Positions 34,152 through 42,276 of a DNA stretch of 64,000 nt are shown piece after piece; position 1 is the stretch's first letter, and every line of letters begins with the position of its first letter. The stretch covers positions 1 through 64,000 of the forward strand of contig JAUIIX010000003.1 of the NCBI GenBank assembly GCA_030431515.1, given 5' to 3'. The DNA is from a bacterium (GTDB taxonomy: Bacteria; Bacteroidota; Ignavibacteria; Kapaibacteriales; UBA2268). The position numbers were made by a program, and so were the translations under genes. The notes beneath the pieces were generated by a model. It was not told the DNA's origin, did not search any database, and worked only from the letters and a program-made list of their open reading frames with translations.

Positions 34152-34829
34152 ATGAATAAAATTATTTTAATATTAATTTTCGCTTTTGCAATTAATTTTA
34201 CTTATGGGAAATCAAGTTTCTCGGCTGATAGAATAGAGAATTCTTGTAAGGATTTTTTGACTTCTAAATTAAAAAATGAAATAAAAATTGAATTTTTGAA
34301 TAAAGTGGTCGATATTGAATTAGAGGAAGATGGTTTAGAAGCGTACTTTGAATTAAAAGGACCTGAAATTGGAATATCAACTTTAAATATTTATTTTTTT
34401 AAAGGTGATAAAGATCTTAGAAAAATAGGAATTCCAATAAAAATTTATCAAAGTCAAAAAGTTCCAGTTGCTAAAAGTAATTTAAAACTTGGTGATGAAG
34501 TTAACGAATCTAATGTTAGATTTGAAAATAAAATGGTAGATTTTTATGTTCAATTTGATGAGCAATTTTTTATTGGTTCACTTACAAAAAGAGCATTTCA
34601 ACCAGGTGATATTTTAAATCAAGAGTATTTAGAATTTCCTCCAGTAATTAAAAAAGGTGATGTAATTAAGGTGAATGTTCAAACATCATCTGTGATGATT
34701 ACTACAACTGGAAAAGCATTGGCCGATGCAAAAATAGGCGACTATATCAATGTACAAAGAGATGGTGCAAAAAAAATAATTAATGGAGTAGCACTGCCTG
34801 ATGGTACGATTTTAGTATCAAAATATTAA
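34152..34829 (+). CDS. flgA: Flagellar P-ring assembly chaperone FlgA
   Basis: Periplasmic chaperone for FlgI polymerisation. A Sec signal peptide (MNKIILILIFAFAINFTYG) precedes a weakly conserved N-terminal region. The C-terminal SAF domain (about 100-225) has VPVAKSNLKLGDEVNESNVR, then AFQPGDILNQEYL and the closing KIGDYINVQRDGAKKIINGV. It follows flgG by 1 bp. The substrate genes flgH and flgI lie 5.8 kb away in the second operon. Confidence 0.9.
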   Translation: MNKIILILIFAFAINFTYGKSSFSADRIENSCKDFLTSKLKNEIKIEFLNKVVDIELEEDGLEAYFELKGPEIGISTLNIYFFKGDKDLRKIGIPIKIYQSQKVPVAKSNLKLGDEVNESNVRFENKMVDFYVQFDEQFFIGSLTKRAFQPGDILNQEYLEFPPVIKKGDVIKVNVQTSSVMITTTGKALADAKIGDYINVQRDGAKKIINGVALPDGTILVSKY

Positions 34830-34837
34830 ATTAAATA

Positions 34838-34984
34838 ATGAAAAAGTGGAAAAAATTAACTATATTTTTATTTGCTGATAAAGACGAAAAAACAGAATTA
34901 AGAGCACAAAGAATAATTGAAAAATGGGAAGAAAAAGATACCCAAGAGAAAAATAAAAATTGGGATATAAAAGTGATATTATAA
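34838..34984 (+). CDS. Small protein of unknown function after flgA (48 residues)
   Basis: A charged 48-residue frame, MKKWKKLTIFLFADKDEKTE.. ending NWDIKVIL, starts 8 bp after the flgA stop and ends at the first operon hairpin. Its position inside the operon and the terminator right at its stop argue that it is real. No family recognised. There is no strong ribosome-binding site, so reinitiation after flgA would be needed. Confidence 0.45.
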   Translation: MKKWKKLTIFLFADKDEKTELRAQRIIEKWEEKDTQEKNKNWDIKVIL

Positions 34985-35045
34985 GGAAATAAGTTATTTC
35001 CTTTTCTGCGTTTTAGCTTTATTATTTAGTAATAAAGCTTTTTTT
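34983..35045 (+). terminator. Double terminator of the flgFGA operon
   Basis: Two hairpins in tandem. The first is AAGGAAAT-AAGTT-ATTTCCTT followed by TT (34983-35003). The second is a perfect 10-bp stem, AGCTTTATTA-TTTAG-TAATAAAGCT, at 35015-35039 with a T run to 35045. Confidence 0.9.
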
Positions 35046-35068
35046 GGTTTGGGGTAAATTGTAGCATG

Positions 35069-35425
35069 TCATTCAGAGCGAAGCCAAAGAATCTCATAAA
35101 ATTTAGGAGTATTCGTAGGAAACGGTTTGAAAACCACAACCCTTTATTTCGCAACAAAATATATCCATTTCTTTTTGAATAGCCACCAGCTTTAGCTGGT
35201 GGGCTTGAAAACACATTAAAAAATGGCTTTAGCCAAATAAACAAATCTATCTATTTTCTATAAAACTCTCAGTCATTCAGGCGAATTTATAAATCCATTT
35301 CTTTTTGAATAGCCACCTGCTTTAGCTGGTGGGCTTGAAAACACATTAAAAAATGGCTTTAGCCAAACAAATAAATCTATCTATTTTCTATAAAACTACC
35401 CCGTCATACTGAGCGAAGCGAAGTA
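35069..35425. repeat. REP-like direct repeats and GTCATTC units
   Basis: Two 105-bp direct copies lie exactly 130 bp apart (35161-35265 and 35291-35395). Each contains the hairpins CCACCAGC-TTTA-GCTGGTGG (left arm mutated in copy 2) and TGGC-TTTA-GCCA. GTCATTC-type units lie near 35069, 35271 and 35402. A related degenerate copy is near 7.2 kb. Such hairpins resemble REP elements mobilised by RAYT transposases, but no transposase is present here. Confidence 0.8.
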
Positions 35426-35486
35426 TCTTGTTATCATTATAATCGCTTTCGTACCGAACGCAAATTTACGAACCCAAGATATAAAT

Positions 35487-35921
35487 TTACAAATAATCCC
35501 TATTCTCATAGACTATTTCATATTTAATTCCTTCGTCATCTTTGAAGAAAACAGCGTAATAGTTTTCTCCGTGTTGAGGGAATAATCGAGGACCATCAAC
35601 GATGTTTGCATTTATTTCTTTTAACCTTTCTGCAATTTCATCAACTTCATCTTTTGAGTTTGCTGCAAAAGCAAGGTGATGAACTGCACCTGGTTTCCTG
35701 CGGTGAATCACATCATTTTTGAATTGCTCTCTTGGAGAGTTAAATCCAATAGTCAAATTTTTATGTGCATATTCAATTACATCAAATTCATTTGCAGGAA
35801 CTCTACCTTTAGATTTTTTAGATAAATCAAAGCCAAGTATAGGCATTAGTTTATCATAAAACTTTTCAGCTATATCTAAATCTTTCACAGTAATTTGTAA
35901 GTGGTCAATTCTTGGTGTCAT
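35487..35921 (-). CDS. VOC (glyoxalase/dioxygenase-like) family protein
   Basis: A 144-residue single-unit vicinal-oxygen-chelate protein. It has paired beta-alpha-beta-beta-beta modules with metal-ligand-like residues at IDHLQITVKDLDIAEKFYD (His 7), HHLAFAANSKDEVD, and the terminal KYEIVYENRDYL. An upstream TTG would add six residues; the ATG at MTPRIDHLQI fits other members better. It could be a lactoylglutathione lyase-like, epimerase or dioxygenase enzyme; the sequence does not decide. No neighbour suggests the substrate. Confidence 0.75.
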   Translation of the reverse strand: MTPRIDHLQITVKDLDIAEKFYDKLMPILGFDLSKKSKGRVPANEFDVIEYAHKNLTIGFNSPREQFKNDVIHRRKPGAVHHLAFAANSKDEVDEIAERLKEINANIVDGPRLFPQHGENYYAVFFKDDEGIKYEIVYENRDYL

Positions 35922-36083
35922 TTTATTAAATAATTTCAAAAATTCAAAATATTATTTTATAAAATTATAAAAAAATTATTAAATTACAAAATAATCTAGA
36001 AAAGCATAATTCCTTTTAGTATAGAATATTTAATTGTTTTATTTTTAAAAATATTATTGGAAATAAATTAAAAGCAAAAAAGT

Positions 36084-36101
36084 AAGGAGCCGAAGCTCCT
36101 T
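36084..36101 (-). terminator. Terminator after the LRR lipoprotein genes
   Basis: On the minus strand AAGGAGC-TTCG-GCTCCTT is followed by ACTTTTTT. It is the same stem and UUCG loop as the pnp terminator. Confidence 0.8.
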
Positions 36102-36155
36102 TAATTACTTACTTATAGACTTTGCTTTTGAAGTGATTAAAAGTTAAGCAAATTA

Positions 36156-37157
36156 CTACCAATCTATTTGTGTATGTGGTAGCCAAGATTTAATTTTAGC
36201 TCTCTCTGTTTCTGAAATCTGATTATCTCTTAACTTAAGAATTTCAAGCGTATTTTTAAGATTTTTAATTGATTCAGGTAGACTAGTTAATTTATTCCCT
36301 CGTAGATCAAGCACTTTTAATTTATATAGCTGTTCAAAGCTCTCAGGTAGGTTAGATATTCTATTATCAATGATTTCAAACCTCTCTAAATTAATCAAAT
36401 TACCAAAGTTTTCAGGTAAACTAGATATTTTATTATAAGAAAGAATAAGATATTTTAAATTATTCAGATTACCAAAGCTTTCCGGTAGGCTAGATAAGTT
36501 GTTATTAACAAGATCAATGCTATTTAAATTAATCAAATTACCAAAGCTTTCAGGAAGGCTCTCTAATTTGTTGTCACTAAGACTAAGCAATTCCAAATTA
36601 TTCATATTTCCGAAGGAATTAGGTAAACTAGACAGTTTGTTACCAAAAAGAAGAAGATCTCTTAAATTATTCAGATTACCTATTTTTTCAGGCAAACTAG
36701 TTAATTGGTTATTAAAAACAGAAAGTGTTTCTAAATTAATCAGTTTAACTATGCTTTCTGGTAGGTCAGTTAAATTATTTGCGGCAAGATGAAGACTTTT
36801 TAATTTAGATAGATTATCAAAGACGTTTGGCAAGCTAGTAAATAGATTATCATTAAGTACTAGCTCTTCTAAATTAATCAGCTTACCTATGCCTTCCGGC
36901 AAGCTAGTTAAATCATTACTTTTTAGAAGAAGAAATTCTAAATTATCTAGATTCTCAATACAACTTGGGATTTCAGATAAACCTTTTTCAGCTAAATTTA
37001 CAGTAAGACGATTTTCAACTAAGGGCAGATTATTATTGTCATAAGTTTTACCAACAATTTCACAATTTGAATTACCAGATACATTTTCATCTTCATTTTT
37101 ACAAGAGTTTATTGCAATGAGCAATAGTGAGATTAATACAATTTTAAAGTTTTTCAT
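36156..37157 (-). CDS. Leucine-rich-repeat lipoprotein (333 residues)
   Basis: A lipoprotein signal peptide with lipobox LIAINSC (Cys 19) is followed by a short linker and eleven 23-residue leucine-rich repeats (about 55-310) of the LxxLPxSFGNLxNLxxLxLxxN type. It closes with a cap-like ERAKIKSWLPHTQIDW. Such proteins usually sit at the cell surface and bind protein or glycan partners. It is a paralogue of the next gene upstream: the signal peptide, the GKTYDNNNLP segment and the C-terminal cap are nearly the same. Probably expressed separately from, or together with, its paralogue 45 bp away. Confidence 0.85.
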   Translation of the reverse strand: MKNFKIVLISLLLIAINSCKNEDENVSGNSNCEIVGKTYDNNNLPLVENRLTVNLAEKGLSEIPSCIENLDNLEFLLLKSNDLTSLPEGIGKLINLEELVLNDNLFTSLPNVFDNLSKLKSLHLAANNLTDLPESIVKLINLETLSVFNNQLTSLPEKIGNLNNLRDLLLFGNKLSSLPNSFGNMNNLELLSLSDNKLESLPESFGNLINLNSIDLVNNNLSSLPESFGNLNNLKYLILSYNKISSLPENFGNLINLERFEIIDNRISNLPESFEQLYKLKVLDLRGNKLTSLPESIKNLKNTLEILKLRDNQISETERAKIKSWLPHTQIDW

Positions 37158-37202
37158 AATATTTGAATTTATGTGAAAAATTTATATAACTAGTTTAACT
37201 AA

Positions 37203-39617
37203 TTACTCCCAATCTATATTCGTATTTGGTAGCCAAGATTCAATTTTAGCTCTTTCAGCTTCTGGAATCGGGTTACCCCTTAAATCTAGTGATTTAAGCA
37301 CATTTTTTAGATTTTTAATTGATTCTGGCAGGCTTGTTAATTGGTTATTACGAAAACTAAGTTCTTTTAAATTATTTAGACTACCGAAACTTTCTGGCAG
37401 CTTAGTTAATTGATTTCCATCAAGATTAAGATTTACTATACTATTCAGATTAGCGAAGCTTTCGGGTAGCTTAGTTAATTGGTTTTCGCTAAGAAAAAGC
37501 TGTTTTAAATTATTCAGATTGCTGAAGTTTTCCGGCAGACTAGTTAATTGGTTTCTAGAAAGAGTAAGCCTTTCTAAATTATTCAGATTGCCAAAGCTCT
37601 CCGGCAGGCTTTTTAACTCATTACTATAAACATCAAGAAATTTTAAATTAATCAGATTACCAAAGCTTTCTGGCAGATTAGTTAATTGGTTTTCGTTAAG
37701 ATAAAGATGTTTTAAATTATTCAGATTACCAATACTTTCAAGTAGACTAGTTAATTGGTTTTCGTTAAGATTAAGTACTTCTAAATTTTTAAGATTGCCG
37801 AAGCTTTCTGGCAGATTAGTTAATTGGTTTTCGTTAAGATAAAGATGTTTTAAATTATTCAGATTGCCGAAACTTTCTGATAAACTAGTTAAATAATTAC
37901 TATGTATACTCAGCTCTTCTAAATTATTTAGATTATGGAAGTTTTCTGGCAAGGTAGTAAGTCCGTTCTGAGAAAGAGAAAGATGTTTTAAATTATTAAG
38001 ATTGCCGAAGCTTTCTGGCAGGGTATCTAATGCGTTAGCATTAAGCCGTAGCTCTTCTAAGTTATTAAGATTGCCAAAGCTTTCTGGTAAGCTTTTTAAT
38101 TGATTCCAAGTAATATTAATCACTTCTAACTTATTTAGGTTTTCGATACAACTTGGTATTTTAGTTAATCCACCATAATCTGGTATATATAGAGTAAAAC
38201 GATCATCTTTTATAGGCAGATTATTGTTATCATAGGTTTTACCATTAATTTCGCAAGTCCAGTCATTTTCTTTATATATAACTTGAGTTGATATACCTGC
38301 TCTATCTATTTGAATTGTTCCTTCTTCTGGTATGTCGTTTGGAACCATAAATTCAATCAAATTATTTTGCCAAGTAATTGTATTTATCTCATCATCATTT
38401 AAAAGCAATTTATATCCTTGTTTTTTATCTATGCCAAAATAATTCCCTTTAATTTTAGCTACTTTACCCATCATAATATATAATGTATCGTTTGAAATAA
38501 TAGGAGGCATAACGTTATCTAAACTCACATCAATATTGATTTCACCAATATCATTTAATTGACTTCCAGATGTCGTGAAATCAATTGTGTTAGAACCATA
38601 GATATCAAATTGTGCCTCAATTACTACATCTAAATTTTCTAATGTGAACATTTCAAATGTACCATCTTCAAGTGATTTAGTAGAAAGTTCAAAAGCTCTA
38701 TTTTTAGCAGTTTGAACTAAATTAGCTCCTTCAATTGGATTCCCTAAATTATCTACAACTTTACCTATGATTTTTGCTCTTAACTCAATTGGTATATCCC
38801 AATTCCAAGGAGTAAAATGATTAACAGTTGCAGTATAGATACCATTTGCATAGCTTCCAGACCCTTCTTCAATCCATTGACCTTTTTTAAAATCATAGTA
38901 CCACATAGGAATGGTAGATGGTGAATTGTTAGGAGCTTTGATTTGTATTTTAGCTTTTACTCCATCAGCTAATTGAACAGGTTCTCCCTTTTCATCTATA
39001 ATATCTACATCAATAAATCCAAAAGACTCTATCGCTGTTTCAGAGCCATCTTCTCTTGTGCCTCTAAATTCACCTGGGAAAGCACCAATAAAATAATCTT
39101 CGCTAATTAGAAATGGAGTAACTGAAACTGTTACCTCACCTTTAACAATTTCTCCATCTGAATAAACAAATCCACCTGGCTCTATCTCAACAGAAAAATC
39201 ATCTCCTTCAATTTTACCACCTTCGTCTGTTAATTTAGCAGTTTTTTCAATATTGAATAATGTTGCATCAACTCTATTTGGTAGTTCTTCGCTAACATTA
39301 ATTAACTTTTGAGTTCTGGCGTATCCATCTTTTTCAAACCAAATTCTTTTTTTCAAACCCTTAGAAACTTGGGTTAGCTCAAACTTTCCTTCTCCATTAG
39401 TAATGCTGATATGCTCACCAAAATAAACACGAACATCACTAAGTGGGTTGCCAGCTTTATCTTTAGCAAATCCTACTACTCTTCCTTGACCATAGTCTTC
39501 TTTTATGGTTTCTGGAGTATATTTACGATTATTGTCAATTAAGACATCATCTTCATTTTTACAAGAGTTTATTGCAATGAGCAATAGGGAGATTAATACA
39601 ATTTTAATTATTTTCAT
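37203..39617 (-). CDS. Large leucine-rich-repeat lipoprotein with carboxypeptidase-regulatory-like domains
   Basis: Lipobox LIAINSC (Cys 19). The domains in order are: a carboxypeptidase-regulatory-like beta domain (about 48-115, VVGFAKDKAGNPLSDVRVYF); a ZU5/CILP-like region (about 125-275); a second regulatory-like domain (about 282-365); an IPT/TIG-like strand region (about 370-450); then thirteen 23-residue leucine-rich repeats (about 475-775) and a C-terminal cap. It is surface-exposed by inference and may bind a partner. Repeats 5-6 and 7-8 contain a 65-bp identical DNA stretch (37663-37727 and 37801-37865), evidence of recent expansion. It is a paralogue of the downstream 333-residue gene. 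Confidence 0.85.
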   Translation of the reverse strand: MKIIKIVLISLLLIAINSCKNEDDVLIDNNRKYTPETIKEDYGQGRVVGFAKDKAGNPLSDVRVYFGEHISITNGEGKFELTQVSKGLKKRIWFEKDGYARTQKLINVSEELPNRVDATLFNIEKTAKLTDEGGKIEGDDFSVEIEPGGFVYSDGEIVKGEVTVSVTPFLISEDYFIGAFPGEFRGTREDGSETAIESFGFIDVDIIDEKGEPVQLADGVKAKIQIKAPNNSPSTIPMWYYDFKKGQWIEEGSGSYANGIYTATVNHFTPWNWDIPIELRAKIIGKVVDNLGNPIEGANLVQTAKNRAFELSTKSLEDGTFEMFTLENLDVVIEAQFDIYGSNTIDFTTSGSQLNDIGEINIDVSLDNVMPPIISNDTLYIMMGKVAKIKGNYFGIDKKQGYKLLLNDDEINTITWQNNLIEFMVPNDIPEEGTIQIDRAGISTQVIYKENDWTCEINGKTYDNNNLPIKDDRFTLYIPDYGGLTKIPSCIENLNKLEVINITWNQLKSLPESFGNLNNLEELRLNANALDTLPESFGNLNNLKHLSLSQNGLTTLPENFHNLNNLEELSIHSNYLTSLSESFGNLNNLKHLYLNENQLTNLPESFGNLKNLEVLNLNENQLTSLLESIGNLNNLKHLYLNENQLTNLPESFGNLINLKFLDVYSNELKSLPESFGNLNNLERLTLSRNQLTSLPENFSNLNNLKQLFLSENQLTKLPESFANLNSIVNLNLDGNQLTKLPESFGSLNNLKELSFRNNQLTSLPESIKNLKNVLKSLDLRGNPIPEAERAKIESWLPNTNIDWE

Positions 39618-39649
39618 AAGATTTAGAATTTATGTGAAAAAATTTATAC

Positions 39650-40490
39650 TTCCAGTTAAACAAATAAACTAATAATGTTGTACAAAATATAGTCTTACAC
39701 TAGAATAAAAGCAATTTACGAAATAATTTCAATTATAACAAAACATAAAAATGTCTTTTTGTTCAAATCTGGGTTTTGTGGGGGTTGGGATGGGATTCGT
39801 TTTGCTATTAATATTGAACTCCGCTGGATTTTTTTTTAAGTGGAGACGAATTTGAAGTGAACGCAAATTTGCGTTCACTACGGATGATAAGATGAATTTA
39901 TTTCTTTCTTTAATATGATAGAAATTTTACACTATTTGCAGTAAAAAAGTGTTTTTATTAATTTTATACCAAAATAAAATTCAAATAAAACAAAAATAGT
40001 ATATTAAGTGGTGTCGAAATGAACTTAATCCGTCGGCTACTTTCAAGCTACTTTTTGTTAAAAATCACTAATTTTTTTTAACCCTATTTTTTTTCTCCCT
40101 TGTATTGCATTGATACACAAACTATTTACAAGAAAAGTGCAAAAAGCAAAAAATAAAAAATTTAGTAATTTTTGCAAATATCTAAGTATTGAACGCAAAT
40201 TTGCATTCACTACACAAATATTTTGGATTCCACGCTTCGCTCTGAATGACGTGTATTTTTTTAGAAATTTCTCGACTCCGCTCGAAATGACATCACATCG
40301 TTTAATTCATTTTTTATTCCCCAAATACCACTTCAACCACAATATCATCCATTGGTTACTTTTAAGCAGAATAACTTTGAAGTATAATGTTCAATTTATG
40401 TATATAAAATATTTTTAATATCAATTAAGCTATTGAATAATATAAAATAATAATCCATACTCTAATTAATAAAAGTAGAAAATAAACTTT
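39650..40490. repeat. Gene-poor region with palindromes and inverted GTCATTC units
   Basis: No credible gene in about 840 bp. A perfect 24-bp palindrome (AGTGAACGCAAA plus its reverse complement) lies at 39856-39879, with an imperfect second copy at 40189-40213 and a trace near 35455. GTCATTC-family units in reverse orientation lie at about 40224-40250 and 40269-40292. The ORF spanning 40110-40418 runs through these repeats. Confidence 0.75.
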
Positions 40491-40491
40491 C

Positions 40492-40506
40492 TGGCACATC
40501 GCTTGT
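40492..40506 (+). promoter_or_regulatory. Sigma-54 promoter of the flgH-flgL operon
   Basis: TGGCAC-N5-TTGT, the same variant as before the flgF operon. The predicted start is near 40518, about 67 nt before flgH. Confidence 0.8.
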
Positions 40507-40584
40507 CATATATATATTAAGTATAAAAAAGGTTAATATTAAACAATATTTAATCTTATTATTTATTAAAATGCTTAAAATATT

Positions 40585-41157
40585 ATGAAATTAATTTTAA
40601 TACTTATTATCTTATCTTTTGGATTTACAGAGTTAGATGCTCAGTTTATTCAAAATAGTTCGCAATCACTTTTTTCTGATGTGAAAGCATTTAAAGAAGG
40701 TGATGCCTTAACTGTATTGATTACCGAAGATGTTCAAGCTAATGGTAATTCTTCTATGGATAATGGCAGGTCAACTGATGTTGGTTTTTCTGCTAATATG
40801 GGTTTGAATGCACTTGGTTCTTTGAATGGTAGTGCTGGTGCTGGACACGATAATGATTTCAAATCAAGTGGAAATACTTCGAGAAATGAAAGAATTAGAA
40901 CTCAATTATCTGTTAGAGTTACTGGTGTAGAACCAAATGGAAATTTGGAAATAGAAGGTACACGTACAACTAAAATAAATGGCGAAACTCAAACTATTGT
41001 AATTAAAGGTGTTGTTAGATTAGTAGATATACTACCTAATAATTCAATTTATTCTTATAGTATTTTGGATTTAACATTGTTGATAGATGGAGATGGTCAA
41101 ATATCTGAAATTCACGAACCTGGTTTAATTACTAAATTTATAAGATTTTTATTCTAA
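40585..41157 (+). CDS. flgH: Flagellar L-ring protein FlgH, without a lipidation cysteine
   Basis: Outer-membrane ring subunit. FlgH features are SLFSDVKAFKEGDALTVLIT near residue 30, a Gly/Asn/Ser-rich middle, RIRTQLSVRVTGVEPNGNLE, and the end VRLVDILPNNSIYSYSILDL. Most FlgH proteins are lipoproteins with a lipobox Cys. Here the signal peptide ends ..GFTELDAQ, a type I site, and the protein has no Cys at all. No strong ribosome-binding site precedes the ATG. The flgI start overlaps the stop by one base. Confidence 0.9.
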   Translation: MKLILILIILSFGFTELDAQFIQNSSQSLFSDVKAFKEGDALTVLITEDVQANGNSSMDNGRSTDVGFSANMGLNALGSLNGSAGAGHDNDFKSSGNTSRNERIRTQLSVRVTGVEPNGNLEIEGTRTTKINGETQTIVIKGVVRLVDILPNNSIYSYSILDLTLLIDGDGQISEIHEPGLITKFIRFLF

Positions 41158-42266
41158 TGAAAAAACTAAATTCAATATTAATAATTGCTTTATTTGTTGT
41201 ATTCACATCAAATATTTTCGCCATTAGAATTAAAGATATTTCTAATGTAGAAGGTGTTAGTGGAGTTCAAGTTATTGGTTATGGTATCGTAGTTGGTTTA
41301 AATCAAACTGGTGATAATCAATTAACTGAATACACAAATCAATCTGTAATAAATATGTTAAAACGATTTGGATTGACTACAACAAGAAAAAATAATAGAA
41401 TGAGAAATGTTGCTGCTGTTATGGTAACTGCAACTATACCAACGTTTTCTAAAATTGGTCAAAAAATAGATGTAACTGTTTCTTCAATGGGTGATGCGAC
41501 ATCGCTTCAAGGTGGAACTTTGTTACTAACTCCACTTGCTACAAGCAAAGGTGAGATAATTGGAAATGCTCAAGGACCATTAACTGTTGGTGGATATGAT
41601 TATAGAACATTAGGTAGTCAAGTAAGTAAAAACTTTGTTACTTCTGGTAGAGTTCCTAATGGATTAATATTAAATCAATCTATTGAAAGTCAAATTACTG
41701 ATGGGCAAACAATTAGAATTTCACTAAGAGAATCAGATTTTACAACTGTTACTCGTTTATCAAATCAGATTAACAGTATTGCTGCAGTTAGAGGTAATGT
41801 AAATGCTTTAGATGCTTCAACTGTAGAAATTCAATTACCTGCTGGATTAACTACTGGAAATCAAATGGCACTAATTTCTCAGATAGAGAATTTAGATGTA
41901 ACTGTTGATCCACAAGCAAGAGTTGTAATTAATGAAAGAACAGGAACAATAGTAATTGGTGGAAATGTAAATATTTTACCAGCGGTAATTTCACATGGTG
42001 GCTTGGAAATAAATATACAGAGACAAGTAGTTGTGCCTCAGCCAGCTCCGTTCACTATATTACCTCCAAGAATAGCCGAGACTGCCTCGATTGATGCAAA
42101 AGAGGAAATTATACCTGCAGCTCCATTAGAAGTGGGGCAGGGTACCACTGTTGATGATATGGCTAATGCTTTGAATCTTCTTGAAGTAAAACCAAGAGAT
42201 TTAATTGCAATATTTCAAGCTTTGAAAGAAGCAGGTGTTTTACAAGGTGAATTAATAATTCAATAG
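41157..42266 (+). CDS. flgI: Flagellar P-ring protein FlgI
   Basis: Periplasmic ring subunit around the rod. A Sec signal peptide (about 1-22) is followed by the nearly invariant start IRIKDISNVEGVSGVQVIGY, then GLNQTGDN, the VSSMGDATSLQGGTLLLTPL block and ARVVINERTGTIVIGGNV near 260. The C-terminal LLEVKPRDLIAIFQALKEAG is typical. The 369-residue length is normal. It is translationally coupled to flgH (TAATG) and followed by flgJ after 10 bp. Confidence 0.97.
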   Translation: MKKLNSILIIALFVVFTSNIFAIRIKDISNVEGVSGVQVIGYGIVVGLNQTGDNQLTEYTNQSVINMLKRFGLTTTRKNNRMRNVAAVMVTATIPTFSKIGQKIDVTVSSMGDATSLQGGTLLLTPLATSKGEIIGNAQGPLTVGGYDYRTLGSQVSKNFVTSGRVPNGLILNQSIESQITDGQTIRISLRESDFTTVTRLSNQINSIAAVRGNVNALDASTVEIQLPAGLTTGNQMALISQIENLDVTVDPQARVVINERTGTIVIGGNVNILPAVISHGGLEINIQRQVVVPQPAPFTILPPRIAETASIDAKEEIIPAAPLEVGQGTTVDDMANALNLLEVKPRDLIAIFQALKEAGVLQGELIIQ

Positions 42267-42276
42267 GATAATTGAT

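Noticed and set aside
35161-35395. Two spaced direct repeats that could be taken for CRISPR
   Set aside because: Units of 105 bp and only two copies; the internal hairpins fit a REP-type element better.
36200-39000. Regular 69-bp repeats that could be taken for a CRISPR array
   Set aside because: They are the coding DNA of 23-residue leucine-rich repeats, in one open frame, with no conserved spacer pattern.
40110-40418. 102-codon open frame on the plus strand
   Set aside because: It runs through the palindrome copy and two inverted repeat units; composition is not protein-like.
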